Shown: positions 20,352 through 29,351, counted from the first letter of the stretch. The stretch: 64,000 nt of DNA from Streptomyces sp. NBC_00353 (GCF_036108815.1 NZ_CP107985.1:4216001-4280000), one strand, 5' to 3'. A program made the numbers and translations. The notes: generated from the letters alone by a model not told the origin.

Positions 20352-21872
20352 TCAGGTGCGGGTGCGCAGGGCGCGGTCGGTGAGGGTCAGGACGATCAGC
20401 AGCAGGCCGAGTACGACGGAGACCACAGCCATGAGATGGAGCCCGCCGTCGCTCGCCGACCGACCGTAGGCAAGGGCGATCAGGCTGGACGCGGTGATCG
20501 CCCCGATGTACTGGGCGGTGCGCTGGAGTCCGGCGGCTGACCCGATGCTCTCGGGCGGCGCGTACGCCTGGACGGCGGCCTGGTTGCTCGTACCGATCAG
20601 CCCTTGCGGGATGCCGAAGCAGGCGCCGGCGAGCAGCAGCACGGCGAGCGGCGTGGAACCGGAGAGGAACACCAGCACCGCGGCCCCGACGGTGAGCAGC
20701 ACACAGGCCAGTGCGAGCGGGCCGCGGATGCCCTTCGTCCGGGCTCCGAGCAGCGAACAGGCCAGTGCGGCGAGTGACATCGGCAGCATCAGCAGTCCGG
20801 TGTGGCCGGAGGAGTAGCCACGTACCTCCTCCAGCCACTGCGTATAGCCGTACATCACGCAGTAGATCAACAGGTAGCTCAGTCCGTGCCGCAGATACGT
20901 GCGGGCGAGCGCTGCGTTGCTCGCGAGCATCCGCAGGTCGATGAAGGGCCGCGGGCGGCGCAGCTGCCACCACACCAGCACACCGGTCAGCACGGCGAAG
21001 GGCGCGAGCAGCCACCACATCGGGTGGGCGAGATCGAGCAGGAAGAAGACCAGCACGGTCAGGGCGGTGGAGAAGAGGCCGATGCCGAGCGGATCCAGGT
21101 CGAGCCGGGGCGCACGACCGTCGGCTCCACGCGTGCGCGGCGGATCCGCCGGGATCCAGAGCAGCGCGAAACCGAACGCGATGAGGGCGACGGGCACATT
21201 GACGGCGAAGATGCCCCGCCAGCCGACGACCATGACGAGCAGCCCGCCGAGCGTGGGCCCGACGGCGGCGCTGCCGAGCGCGGCGAAGGAGAGCCGGGCC
21301 AGGACGGGACGTGGGGTGGCCCGGCCGACCCGCCGGGACTCGTCGCGCAGCACCGCCATGGCGGCCGGGTAGGCGGCCGACGTACCGATGCCGAGCAGCA
21401 GCCGGGATGCGATCAGCCAGCCGAAACTCGGCGCGAACGTCCCGACGAGGCCGGAGGCGATCACGACGACCAGACCGGCGAGGAAGACGCGGCGGGGGCC
21501 GAGGGCGTCGGCGAGCTTGCCGAGAACGGGCTGGGCGACGGCGCTGGCGAGGTAGAGGACCGAGATGAGCCAGGCGGTGTCGGCGGCACCGATGCCGAAG
21601 GTGTGGGCGATCGCCACCAGGGCCGTGGAAATCATGGTGGTGTTGAGCGGGTTGAGCAGGGAGCCGAGGAGCAGCGGTGCGGTGAGGCGCGCACTGAAAC
21701 CGGGGCAGGTGGCTGCGGGGCGCCCGGAGGAAGTGGCCGCAAGACGGCCGAGGCCGGTAGAGGTGGCCGCCGCGGTCGCTTGCGGGGCCGGCCGGTCGCT
21801 TGTCACTTCCACTTCGACTTTCACCGCGCCCGCCTCCGCCGCCGGTGTCGGCATCGGCTCCGGGGCGGTCAC
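20352..21872 (-). CDS. MFS drug-efflux transporter (DHA2/EmrB type)
   Basis: 506 residues from a GTG that overlaps the MarR stop as GTGA; an ATG six codons later is an alternative. A Pro/Ala/Thr-rich leader of about 55 residues precedes roughly 14 membrane helices. Motif A-like LGKLADALGPRRVFLAG and the motif C-like LGIGTSAAYPAAMAV region mark a proton-driven multidrug antiporter. Overlap with the regulator means co-transcription and MarR control. The substrate cannot be read from sequence. Confidence 0.9.
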   Translation of the reverse strand: MTAPEPMPTPAAEAGAVKVEVEVTSDRPAPQATAAATSTGLGRLAATSSGRPAATCPGFSARLTAPLLLGSLLNPLNTTMISTALVAIAHTFGIGAADTAWLISVLYLASAVAQPVLGKLADALGPRRVFLAGLVVVIASGLVGTFAPSFGWLIASRLLLGIGTSAAYPAAMAVLRDESRRVGRATPRPVLARLSFAALGSAAVGPTLGGLLVMVVGWRGIFAVNVPVALIAFGFALLWIPADPPRTRGADGRAPRLDLDPLGIGLFSTALTVLVFFLLDLAHPMWWLLAPFAVLTGVLVWWQLRRPRPFIDLRMLASNAALARTYLRHGLSYLLIYCVMYGYTQWLEEVRGYSSGHTGLLMLPMSLAALACSLLGARTKGIRGPLALACVLLTVGAAVLVFLSGSTPLAVLLLAGACFGIPQGLIGTSNQAAVQAYAPPESIGSAAGLQRTAQYIGAITASSLIALAYGRSASDGGLHLMAVVSVVLGLLLIVLTLTDRALRTRT

Positions 21873-22339
21873 TGCTCGACCAGGCGGTCCAGGAGGGCCG
21901 TGGCCTCGGCGACGGTACGGCGCTCGGCCCCGTCGAGCTCGGCAGCGATCGCTTCGGCGAGCCAGTTGTGCTTGGCGGCCCGGACCGCGCCGAGCGTGGT
22001 CCGGCCGACATCTGTGATGGACATGACCGACTTCCGGCCGTCGACAGGATCCGGCGCCCGCTCGACGAGCCCCTGACTCTCCAGCGCCCCGAGGGTCAGC
22101 CGCATGGACTGGGGCCGTACGTACTCGGCGCGGGCCAGCGCGGCCGTGGTGGCCGGGCCCTCCCGGTCGAGGCGGGAGAGCACCGCGCGCTGGGTCGGGG
22201 TGAGCAGGCTGTCCGACGATGTGGTGCGCAGCCGGCGCAGCAGGCGGCTGACGACGGACGCCAGCTGCGTCGCGACCTGCTCCGCGCTGGGCTCGCCGCC
22301 CGGCTCGGCGGTGGTGGCTTCGGACAATGGTTCCCGCAT
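21869..22339 (-). CDS. MarR-family transcriptional regulator
   Basis: 156 residues. The winged helix-turn-helix lies around residues 45-110: LTPTQRAVLSRLDREGPATTAALARAEYV, then the recognition helix RPQSMRLTLGALESQGLV and the wing DPVDGRKSVMSIT. It probably represses its own operon (efflux pump and hydrolase) until a small ligand binds. The ATG at 22339 lies only a few bases after a candidate -10 box, so the mRNA may be leaderless. A 24-bp palindrome that fits a MarR operator lies just upstream. Confidence 0.92.
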   Translation of the reverse strand: MREPLSEATTAEPGGEPSAEQVATQLASVVSRLLRRLRTTSSDSLLTPTQRAVLSRLDREGPATTAALARAEYVRPQSMRLTLGALESQGLVERAPDPVDGRKSVMSITDVGRTTLGAVRAAKHNWLAEAIAAELDGAERRTVAEATALLDRLVEQ

Positions 22340-22360
22340 GAGTCCATCGTAAAAGATGCA

Positions 22361-22384
22361 CAGGCCATCTTGCAAGGTTGCCTG
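22361..22384 (-). promoter_or_regulatory. Candidate MarR operator and promoter
   Basis: A 24-bp palindrome with 10 of 12 matching positions, centred on the perfect core CTTGCAAG. On the minus strand it contains TTGCAA (a -35 candidate), which stands 18 bp from TACGAT (a -10 candidate). That would start transcription at or next to the MarR ATG. A bound dimer would cover the -35 box. Confidence 0.6.
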
Positions 22385-22431
22385 TCTATTTTCTATGCGG
22401 CCTTGCTCGTGGCGTGGCGTGCGATCTAGGG

Positions 22432-22445
22432 TGAATGCGCTTTCA
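22432..22445 (+). promoter_or_regulatory. Candidate LacI-family operator (autoregulation)
   Basis: TGAATGCGCTTTCA fits the general LacI/CcpA-type operator (TGxxAxCGxTxxCA with a central CG) and is palindromic except for one base pair. It lies 43 bases before the GTG of the LacI gene and is closely related to the site at 24878-24891. Confidence 0.6.
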
Positions 22446-22487
22446 AAGTGTGTAGGTACGGGAAGAAGAAGCGGACGGTCGGTTCGG

Positions 22488-23558
22488 GTGAGTGCCCCAA
22501 CGGTGTACGACGTCGCAGAGCGGTCGGGCGTCTCGATTGCGACGGTCTCGCGGGTCTACCGCAACCCCGACTCCGTGCGCGCCCAGACCCGCGAGCGGGT
22601 CCTCGATGCGGCCCGCGAGCTCGGGTACGTACCCAGCGGGAACGCGCGAGGCCTGGCCAGCCGCACCACCGGAGTGCTCGGGCTCTGCTTCCCCGACTAC
22701 GCCGACCCGGACGCCGAGGCCGACGCGGAGGCGGACAGCGACGCCGACGACGCGGTGATGCTCTACTCCGACCAGATCATCCGCGGCATGGAACGCGCGG
22801 CACGGCGACACGGGTACGCGCTGCTGATCGCCGCGTCACTGGAGGGCGGGCCCGAGAGCCTCGTCGCGAAGGTGGCCGGCCGGGTCGACGGCTTCGCGGT
22901 GCTTGCGCAGACCGTGCCGACCGAGGATCTCGAAGTGATCTCGCGCCGGCTGCCGGTGGTGATGCTCGCCGGGCCGCGCGAGATCGACCACCTCGACCAC
23001 ATCGTCGTGGCCAACGCCGACGGCGAACGCGAACTGGCCCGTCACCTGATCGATGACCACGGGCTGCGCAGACTCGCCTTCATCGGGGGCGAGGTGGCGT
23101 CACCGGACGCCGAGGCGCGGTTCCGCGGCTTCCAGGAGGCCTGCCGCGACGCCGGACTCCCGGTGCCGGACGCACCGGACATGCGGGCCGAGATGATGAC
23201 GCAGGCCGAAGGCGCCCGGACGGCGGAAGCCATGCTCGACCGGTACGCAGGCCTGAGTGACACCGAACGTCCGCAGGCCATGCTGTTCGCCAACGACCAG
23301 ATGGCGGTGGGCGCGCTGCGCGCGCTGGAACGGCGCGGGGTGCGGGTGCCCGACGACCTCGCCGTGACCGGGTTCGACGGGATCCCGCTGAGCCGGATCG
23401 TACGACCGCCGCTGACGACCGTACGACAGCCGATCCGGCAGCTGGGCGAGCAGGCGGTGGAACTGCTCGTGCAGCACCTGGGCGACCGGGAACGCGAGCC
23501 GGTATCCCTGATGCTCCCGGTATCCCTGGCCCGCCGGGCGAGCTGCGGCTGCGGCTGA
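22488..23558 (+). CDS. LacI-family transcriptional repressor of a sugar locus
   Basis: 356 residues. The N-terminal HTH and hinge helix are clear: TVYDVAERSGVSIATVSRVYRN then YVPSGNARGLAS. A periplasmic-binding-type ligand domain follows, ending in the family's FDGIPLSRIVRPPLTTVRQP motif. The GTG at 22488 was chosen because it starts just before the HTH; the Shine-Dalgarno is weak and in-frame GTG at 22431 is an alternative. A very acidic Asp/Ala/Glu stretch of about 20 residues sits in the first ligand-domain loop. It should sense a sugar imported by the ABC system to its right. Confidence 0.92.
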   Translation: MSAPTVYDVAERSGVSIATVSRVYRNPDSVRAQTRERVLDAARELGYVPSGNARGLASRTTGVLGLCFPDYADPDAEADAEADSDADDAVMLYSDQIIRGMERAARRHGYALLIAASLEGGPESLVAKVAGRVDGFAVLAQTVPTEDLEVISRRLPVVMLAGPREIDHLDHIVVANADGERELARHLIDDHGLRRLAFIGGEVASPDAEARFRGFQEACRDAGLPVPDAPDMRAEMMTQAEGARTAEAMLDRYAGLSDTERPQAMLFANDQMAVGALRALERRGVRVPDDLAVTGFDGIPLSRIVRPPLTTVRQPIRQLGEQAVELLVQHLGDREREPVSLMLPVSLARRASCGCG

Positions 23559-23581
23559 GCCCGCCGAACGGACTGCGGCTG

Positions 23582-23630
23582 CCTCATGCGCCGGACGAGC
23601 CGCGAAGCCCGGACCGTCCGGCGCGTGAGG
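23582..23630. terminator. Bidirectional terminator between LacI gene and esterase
   Basis: 16-bp arms (23582-23597 with 23615-23630) with one G-T wobble and a 17-base loop, between two convergent stop codons (23558 and 23705). Confidence 0.75.
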
Positions 23631-23704
23631 CCGGGCCGACCCGGCAGTTGTGCGTGCCTGGACGCGCGAGCCCGGCCCGACCGGCCCGCCCCCTCCGGAC
23701 ACCC

Positions 23705-24697
23705 CTAGCCCATATGCGCCCCGAAGAACCGCTCCCGGTTCCCCCGCAGCTGGGCCACCTCCCCGACGAGCCCCTCGTACTCGAAATGCCCCGCGCTCAG
23801 CACCTGCAGTTCACGCGGTCCGGCGAGCGCATTGTGTACGGCGAACTGGCCGGGCGGCGGCACCGAGGGATCGAACAGCGCTGCCGCCACCAGCGTCGGC
23901 AGGTCCAGCTGCGCGGCGGCCGTCGCAGCGTCGAAGTAACGCAGCACTTCGGTGACTTCGGGATGGTCCCGGTGATACGCGCGCAACGACTCACCGCTGC
24001 CGACGCACCGCAGCGTGAGCCGCAACGGGTGGTTGCCGAACGTGGGCACCGTCAGCTGCGCGGCGCCGAACCGGTCGTCCCACGGCAGGGCCAGCGCACC
24101 GAGCCCGCCGCCGAAGCTCTCCCCGAGATAGCCGAGCCGGGGAGCCCCCGGACCACCCCCGGGGGCCAGCTCCGGAACGAGTTCGTGCAGCGCCGACGCG
24201 GCACACCACAGATCCGCCACGCAGTCGCCGATGACATACGTGTCTCGCGACCCGATGCCGTGACGGACATGCGCGTCGGCCACATCGGGGATTCCCGGCC
24301 ACGGACCGCGGCTGCCCATGCCGCGCACGCAGGGCAGGATCGCGGCGGACCGGGGCAGGGGCAGCGGCAGATCGGGCCCCGGCTCCTGCCGGCCCCCGTA
24401 CCCGTGGCCGATGACGAATCCGTGCTCCGCAACACCCTCGACGGGCAGGGCGAGCCAGCCGCCGATCCGGACCCCGCCCACGGAGGTGAACGTCACACCG
24501 TGGATCCGCAGTCCGTCCCGCTCGTCCTCCAGCGGTCCGATCTCCGGTTCCGCGGCGACCTTGCGGGCCTCGTCGTGGCGGGCTCGCCAGAAGGCCGCGA
24601 AATCGTCCGGGGCGGCGGGCGCGGGGACGCTCAGCAGCTCGTCCGACGTGTACCCGTAGGACGGATCGAACGGGAAATCATGCGCAAACGAAGACAT
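23705..24697 (-). CDS. CE7/AXE1-type carbohydrate acetyl esterase
   Basis: 330 residues, about the length of acetylxylan esterase/cephalosporin-C deacetylases. The catalytic serine lies in LGYLGESFGGGLGAL, an Asp in ALFDPSVPPPGQF and a His in SAGHFEYEG, in the order expected for an alpha/beta hydrolase; HGYGG forms the oxyanion region. There is no signal peptide, so it should act in the cytoplasm on imported acetylated oligosaccharides. It is divergent from the sugar ABC operon and shares its regulatory region. Confidence 0.85.
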   Translation of the reverse strand: MSSFAHDFPFDPSYGYTSDELLSVPAPAAPDDFAAFWRARHDEARKVAAEPEIGPLEDERDGLRIHGVTFTSVGGVRIGGWLALPVEGVAEHGFVIGHGYGGRQEPGPDLPLPLPRSAAILPCVRGMGSRGPWPGIPDVADAHVRHGIGSRDTYVIGDCVADLWCAASALHELVPELAPGGGPGAPRLGYLGESFGGGLGALALPWDDRFGAAQLTVPTFGNHPLRLTLRCVGSGESLRAYHRDHPEVTEVLRYFDAATAAAQLDLPTLVAAALFDPSVPPPGQFAVHNALAGPRELQVLSAGHFEYEGLVGEVAQLRGNRERFFGAHMG

Positions 24698-24877
24698 GAT
24701 CACGACAATATCGCCCAACCTCGGGCAGCGCGGTGCCCTACGAAATGGGTCACATCCTCTTCATATTCGCAAACACGCCGTTTACCGTTCCAAAGTTGAA
24801 CATTTAGATGACGAGCACGTTGCACGAGTGTGACCTAGCACCCTCTTGCGCATCTCCGAACCTGTGTCGCAGAGTGA

Positions 24878-24891
24878 TGTATGCGCTTACA
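24878..24891 (+). promoter_or_regulatory. Candidate LacI-family operator before the sugar ABC operon
   Basis: TGTATGCGCTTACA has the same GCGC-centred design as the site before the LacI gene. It is also the left part of a longer inverted repeat with perfect 11-bp arms (24877-24887 ATGTATGCGCT and 24895-24905) around a 7-bp spacer, so a second half-site follows. It ends 27-40 bases before the binding-protein ATG. Confidence 0.65.
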
Positions 24892-24931
24892 GGCAGCGCA
24901 TACATCCGGATTGCTCGAGGAGGAGCCCTCC

Positions 24932-26173
24932 ATGTCCCGCACCGCCAGAACCGCCTCGGTCGGTATCGCAGTCGCGCTCGCATTCGGTATCACTGCATGT
25001 GGCAGTTCCGGTGCCGACGTCGCCGCGGACAAGAAGCAGACGCTCACCGTCTGGGCCATGGGGGCCGAGGGCGAGAAGCTCGCGGACGTGGCAAAGGTCT
25101 ACGAGAAGTCGCACCCGAACATCACCGTCAAGGTCACCCCGGTCGGCTGGGACGTCGCCCACCAGAAGCTCGTCTCCGCGGCCGCCGCCGGCACCATGCC
25201 GGACGTGGCGCAGATGGGCGGCAGCTACATGGGCGAGTTCTCCGAGCTCGGTGTCCTGGAACCGGTGGACACGAAGACCTTCGACAAGAAGGACTTCTTC
25301 CCGTCCGGCTGGAACCAGGGTGAGGTGGACGGCACCGCGTACGGCGTGCCGTGGTACGTCGACACCCGCGTCCTCTACTACCGCACCGATCTGGCCGAGA
25401 AGGCCGGCATCGACAAGGCTCCGACCAACTGGAAGGAGATGCAGGATCTCGCCACCGCGTACCAGAAGAAGGCCGGTACCAAGTGGGGCCTGTCCATCCA
25501 GCCCAGCGGCCTGGACACGGTGCAGAACTTCTACTCCTTCCTGTACTCGGCCGGCGGCGAGATCGTCAATGACAAGGGCGAAGCCGTCATCGACAGCCCC
25601 GAGGCCGTCAAGGCGCTCAAGGAGTACGGCTCGTACTTCGACAAGGGCCTCTCCAACAAGTCCGTGGCGCCCGGCTACGACGTGGTGAAGGACTTCGGCA
25701 ACGGCCGCGTCCCGATGTTCTTCGGCGGCCCCTGGCACGTCACCCTGCTGAACGAGGGCCAGCCGCAGATCAAGGGCAAGTGGGCGGTGGCCAACGTCCC
25801 CGCCGACAAGTCCTCCGTCTCCATGGCGGGCGGCTCCTCGCTGGTGGTTTCCAAGGACAGTGAGCACAAGGCCGCTGCCACGGAGTTCATCAAGTACCTG
25901 ACCGACGCCAAGGGCCAGGCCGACTGGTACGAGCGCACCAAGGACCTGCCCGCCAACACCGCGGCCTGGACCTCCGGAGCACTCTCCGACGACGCCAACC
26001 TCCAGGTCTTCAAGAAGCAGATGGACACGGCCAAGGCCGCTCCCTCGCTCGCCAAGTGGACCGAGATCACCGACAAGGTCGACCAGGCCATCGCGAAGGT
26101 CACCCAGGGCAAGGCTTCCGCCCAGGACGCGCTGAAGACGGCGCAGTCCCAGATCGAAGGCCTCGTGAAGTAG
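24932..26173 (+). CDS. Sugar ABC transporter solute-binding lipoprotein (family 1)
   Basis: 413 residues. The signal peptide ends in lipobox GITAC (Cys23), so the mature protein is lipid-anchored outside the membrane. The body is a MalE-type family-1 binding protein: LTVWAMGAEGEKLADV near the N-terminus, TMPDVAQMGGSYMGEF, a PWYVDTRVLYYRTDL hinge and FFGGPWHVTLL. GAGGAGGAGC precedes the ATG. First gene of an operon with two permeases and a GH1 beta-glucosidase, so a beta-linked oligosaccharide is the likely ligand. No ATPase gene is present; a shared MsiK-type ATPase elsewhere is expected for Streptomyces. Confidence 0.94.
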   Translation: MSRTARTASVGIAVALAFGITACGSSGADVAADKKQTLTVWAMGAEGEKLADVAKVYEKSHPNITVKVTPVGWDVAHQKLVSAAAAGTMPDVAQMGGSYMGEFSELGVLEPVDTKTFDKKDFFPSGWNQGEVDGTAYGVPWYVDTRVLYYRTDLAEKAGIDKAPTNWKEMQDLATAYQKKAGTKWGLSIQPSGLDTVQNFYSFLYSAGGEIVNDKGEAVIDSPEAVKALKEYGSYFDKGLSNKSVAPGYDVVKDFGNGRVPMFFGGPWHVTLLNEGQPQIKGKWAVANVPADKSSVSMAGGSSLVVSKDSEHKAAATEFIKYLTDAKGQADWYERTKDLPANTAAWTSGALSDDANLQVFKKQMDTAKAAPSLAKWTEITDKVDQAIAKVTQGKASAQDALKTAQSQIEGLVK

Positions 26174-26178
26174 GAGCC

Positions 26179-27171
26179 ATGAGCACCATGACCGGAAAGG
26201 CCGCACAGCCGGCCAAGGTGCAGGCCGGGCCGGGGACCTCCCAGTCCCCGGCCGCCGGGCCCCAGGAGCGCCGGGGTCGCAAGAGGCCGTCGATGGGTGT
26301 GCAGAACGCGGCCGGCTGGCTGTTCTCCACCCCCTTCCTCGTCCTCTTCACCGTCTTCATGGCGTTCCCGATCCTCGCCACTCTGCTGATGAGCTTCACC
26401 GACTTCGGGCTGCGCAATGTCACGCACCCGCTGGACGCGAATTTCATCGGCTTCGAGAACTACGCCAATCTGTTCGGCGACGAGAAGTTCCTCAAGTCGC
26501 TCTTCAACACGGCGTACTTCGTGGTCATCGGCGTCCCCCTGACGATCTTCCTCGGACTGGTCGTCGCGGTGCTGCTGAACAACGGAATCGACCGGGCCCG
26601 GACCTTCTTCCGGGTCGGCTTCTACGCCCCGGTGGTCACCACCATCGTCGCCGTCGCCGTGGTCTGGCGGTTCGTCCTGGACCCGAGCGACGGACTGATC
26701 GCGGGCCTCTTCACCGAAGTGGGTCTCACCCCGCCGGACTTCCTCGGCTCCGAGACGCTGGCGATGCCCTCGATGATCGCTATGGCGGTATGGCGCAACC
26801 TCGGCACGGTCATGGTGCTTTTCATCGCCGGACTGCAGGCCATTCCCACCGAGGTACGGGAAGCCGCGAAGCTCGACGGCGCCGGTGTCTGGCACGAGTT
26901 CCGCAGGATCACCGTGCCCCTGCTCCGGCCGACGCTGCTCTACGCCACGGTCATCACCACCATTGGCTACCTCAACGTCTTCGAGGAACCATTCGTGATG
27001 ACGCAGGGCGGACCCTCGGACTCCACCCTCACCGTCTCGCTGAACATGTACCGCGAGGGCTTCAACTTCTTCCACATGGGCTACGCGAGCGCCATGGCGT
27101 ATGTCCTCTTCGTAGTGATCATGGGCATCACTGTGCTCCAGCTCCGACTGCTGAAGGACAACACGAAATGA
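26179..27171 (+). CDS. Sugar ABC transporter permease (MalF/UgpA type)
   Basis: 330 residues. A Pro/Gly/Ala-rich cytoplasmic leader of about 40 residues precedes about six helices. The EAA loop REAAKLDGAGVWHEFRRITVPLL is at about residues 229-251. The ATG lies 5 bases after the binding-protein stop, with GGAG overlapping that stop, and its end overlaps the next permease as ATGA. It forms the sugar channel with that next gene product. Confidence 0.94.
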   Translation: MSTMTGKAAQPAKVQAGPGTSQSPAAGPQERRGRKRPSMGVQNAAGWLFSTPFLVLFTVFMAFPILATLLMSFTDFGLRNVTHPLDANFIGFENYANLFGDEKFLKSLFNTAYFVVIGVPLTIFLGLVVAVLLNNGIDRARTFFRVGFYAPVVTTIVAVAVVWRFVLDPSDGLIAGLFTEVGLTPPDFLGSETLAMPSMIAMAVWRNLGTVMVLFIAGLQAIPTEVREAAKLDGAGVWHEFRRITVPLLRPTLLYATVITTIGYLNVFEEPFVMTQGGPSDSTLTVSLNMYREGFNFFHMGYASAMAYVLFVVIMGITVLQLRLLKDNTK

Positions 27172-28070
27172 GCGCCACCCGTGCACCCGGCGCCGTCCCG
27201 GCGGCGCCGTCGAAGGAGCCGATCAGGCCCCAGGGCGTGAAGAAGACCCGGAACCCGAAGCGGCTGCTGATCTACGTCCTGCTCGCGGTCGGCCTGTTGG
27301 TCATGTCCGCCCCGTTCCTCTGGATGGCATTCTCGGCCTTCAAGACGTCGAGCGAACTGTCGGCCAGCCCGCCCGTGTGGATCCCCACCGAGTGGACCCT
27401 GGACAACTTCCGGGACCTGCTCGACAAGCTCGATCTGCCGCTGTACTTCATGAACTCCGTCATCGTGGCGGTGCTGGTCACCGTCTCGAACCTGGTGTTC
27501 TGCTCGATGCTCGGCTACGCCCTGGCCAAGCTGAACTTCGTCGGGCGCAACAAGATCTTCGGGCTGGTCCTGGGCGCCCTGATGGTGCCCGGCAACCTGA
27601 TGCTGCTGCCGCTCTTCGTGCTGATGAGCAAGCTCCAACTGATCGACAGCTACGCGGGTCTCGTACTGCCCTTCGCCGCGGGAGCCTTCGGTGTCTTCCT
27701 GATGCGGCAGTTCATGCAGTCGATCCCGGACGAGCTGCTGGAAGCAGCCCGGATGGACGGCGCCGGCGAGTGGTACATCTTCTGGCGGATCGTGATGCCG
27801 CTGGTGAAGCCCGCCCTCGCAACGCTCTCGATCTTCGCCTTCCTCGGTTCCTGGAACAACTTCGTCTGGCCGCTGATCGCGACCAACGACCCGGACAAAT
27901 ACACGCTTCCGGTCGCGCTCGCGACGTTCGCCACGGACCCCAACAAGGCCGGTGGCTCCAACGGCATGCTGATGGCCGGAGCATTCCTGGTCGTGCTGCC
28001 CGTGCTGATCCTGTTCATCGCACTGCAGCGGCACTTCACCCAGGGCATCGCCACGGCGGGCATGAAGTAG
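27168..28070 (+). CDS. Sugar ABC transporter permease (MalG/UgpE type)
   Basis: 300 residues with about six helices. The EAA loop is LEAARMDGAGEWYIFWRIVMP, and SWNNFVWPLI follows in the next helix, as in this family. The start overlaps the previous stop by 4 bp (ATGA). It partners the MalF-type subunit, with energy from an ATPase encoded elsewhere. Confidence 0.94.
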   Translation: MSATRAPGAVPAAPSKEPIRPQGVKKTRNPKRLLIYVLLAVGLLVMSAPFLWMAFSAFKTSSELSASPPVWIPTEWTLDNFRDLLDKLDLPLYFMNSVIVAVLVTVSNLVFCSMLGYALAKLNFVGRNKIFGLVLGALMVPGNLMLLPLFVLMSKLQLIDSYAGLVLPFAAGAFGVFLMRQFMQSIPDELLEAARMDGAGEWYIFWRIVMPLVKPALATLSIFAFLGSWNNFVWPLIATNDPDKYTLPVALATFATDPNKAGGSNGMLMAGAFLVVLPVLILFIALQRHFTQGIATAGMK

Positions 28071-28148
28071 CCCGCTCCACCGACTCGTACGAGGCCGCAC
28101 CCCGCACCCCCGCCGGCCCCCCTTCACGCACCAGAAAGACATTTTGCG

Positions 28149-29351
28149 ATGACTCACACCCAGGTCCCGTTCCCCGAAGGCTTCCTGTGGGGTGCCTCCA
28201 CGGCCGCCCACCAGATCGAGGGCAACAACACCAACAGCGACTGGTGGGTCAAGGAACACGCCGCGGGCACCCACATCCAGGAGCCCAGCCTGGACGCCTG
28301 CGACAGCTACCACCGCTGGCACGAGGACATGGACGTGCTCGCCGGACTGGGCTTCACCGACTACCGGTTCTCCATCGAGTGGGCGCGCATCGAGCCGGCC
28401 GAGGGCCGGTTCTCCCGGGCCGAGCTCGCCCACTACCGCCGCATGGTCGAAGGCGCCGTTTCGCGCGGCCTGCGTCCGATGATCACGCTGCATCACTTCA
28501 CCGTGCCGCAGTGGTTCGAGGCGCGCGGCGGCTGGACCGCCGAGGGTGCCACCGAGCTCTTCGCCCGCTACGTCGCCGCCTGCGCACCGGTGATCGGCCA
28601 GGACGTCAGCCACGTGTGCACCATCAACGAGCCCAACATGATCGCCGTGATGGCCGGCCAGGCCAAGCGTGGCGACAACAGCTTCCCGCCGGCGGGTCTG
28701 CCGACCCCGGACGACGAGACCACCCAGGCCGTCATCGCCGCCCACCACGCGGCCGTCAAGGAGGTCAAGGCGATCAACGCCGACATCCAGGTCGGCTGGA
28801 CCATCGCCAACCAGGTCTACCAGGCCCTGCCCGGCGCCGAGGACGTCACCGCCGCGTACCGCCACCCGCGCGAGGACATCTTCATCGAGGCCGCCCGCGG
28901 CGACGACTGGATCGGCGTCCAGTCCTACACCCGTACCGAGATCGGCACCGACGGCCCGATCCCGACGGCCGACGGCGTCGAGCGCACCCTTACCCAGTGG
29001 GAGTACTACCCGTCCGCGGTGGGCTACGCGCTGCGCCACACCGCCGAGGTCGTCGGCGGCGACGTACCGCTGATCGTGACCGAGAACGGCATCGCGACCG
29101 ATGACGACAGCCGTCGCATCGACTACTACACCGGGGCGCTGAACGAGGTCGCCGCCGCGCTGCAGGACGGCCTCAACATCACGGGCTACCTCGCATGGAG
29201 CGCCCTCGACAACTACGAGTGGGGCTCCTACAAGCCCACCTTCGGCCTGATCGGCTGGGACCCGGAGACCTTCGAGCGGCTGCCGAAGCCGTCCGCCGTC
29301 TGGCTGGGCGAGATGGGCCGCACCCGCACGCTGCCGCGCATCGCCGACTGA
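28149..29351 (+). CDS. Glycoside hydrolase family 1 beta-glucosidase
   Basis: 400 residues. The GH1 N-terminal signature FPEGFLWGASTAAHQIEG is at the start. The acid/base Glu is in TINEPN (about residue 161) and the nucleophile Glu in VTENGI (about residue 312). The sugar-binding WSALDNYEWGSYKPTFGLIG motif lies near the end. No signal peptide, so it hydrolyses imported beta-glycosides in the cytoplasm. It is 78 bp after the permease genes, in the same operon, and is followed by a terminator. At 400 residues it is shorter than the ~450-480 common for GH1, with compact loops. Confidence 0.93.
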   Translation: MTHTQVPFPEGFLWGASTAAHQIEGNNTNSDWWVKEHAAGTHIQEPSLDACDSYHRWHEDMDVLAGLGFTDYRFSIEWARIEPAEGRFSRAELAHYRRMVEGAVSRGLRPMITLHHFTVPQWFEARGGWTAEGATELFARYVAACAPVIGQDVSHVCTINEPNMIAVMAGQAKRGDNSFPPAGLPTPDDETTQAVIAAHHAAVKEVKAINADIQVGWTIANQVYQALPGAEDVTAAYRHPREDIFIEAARGDDWIGVQSYTRTEIGTDGPIPTADGVERTLTQWEYYPSAVGYALRHTAEVVGGDVPLIVTENGIATDDDSRRIDYYTGALNEVAAALQDGLNITGYLAWSALDNYEWGSYKPTFGLIGWDPETFERLPKPSAVWLGEMGRTRTLPRIAD

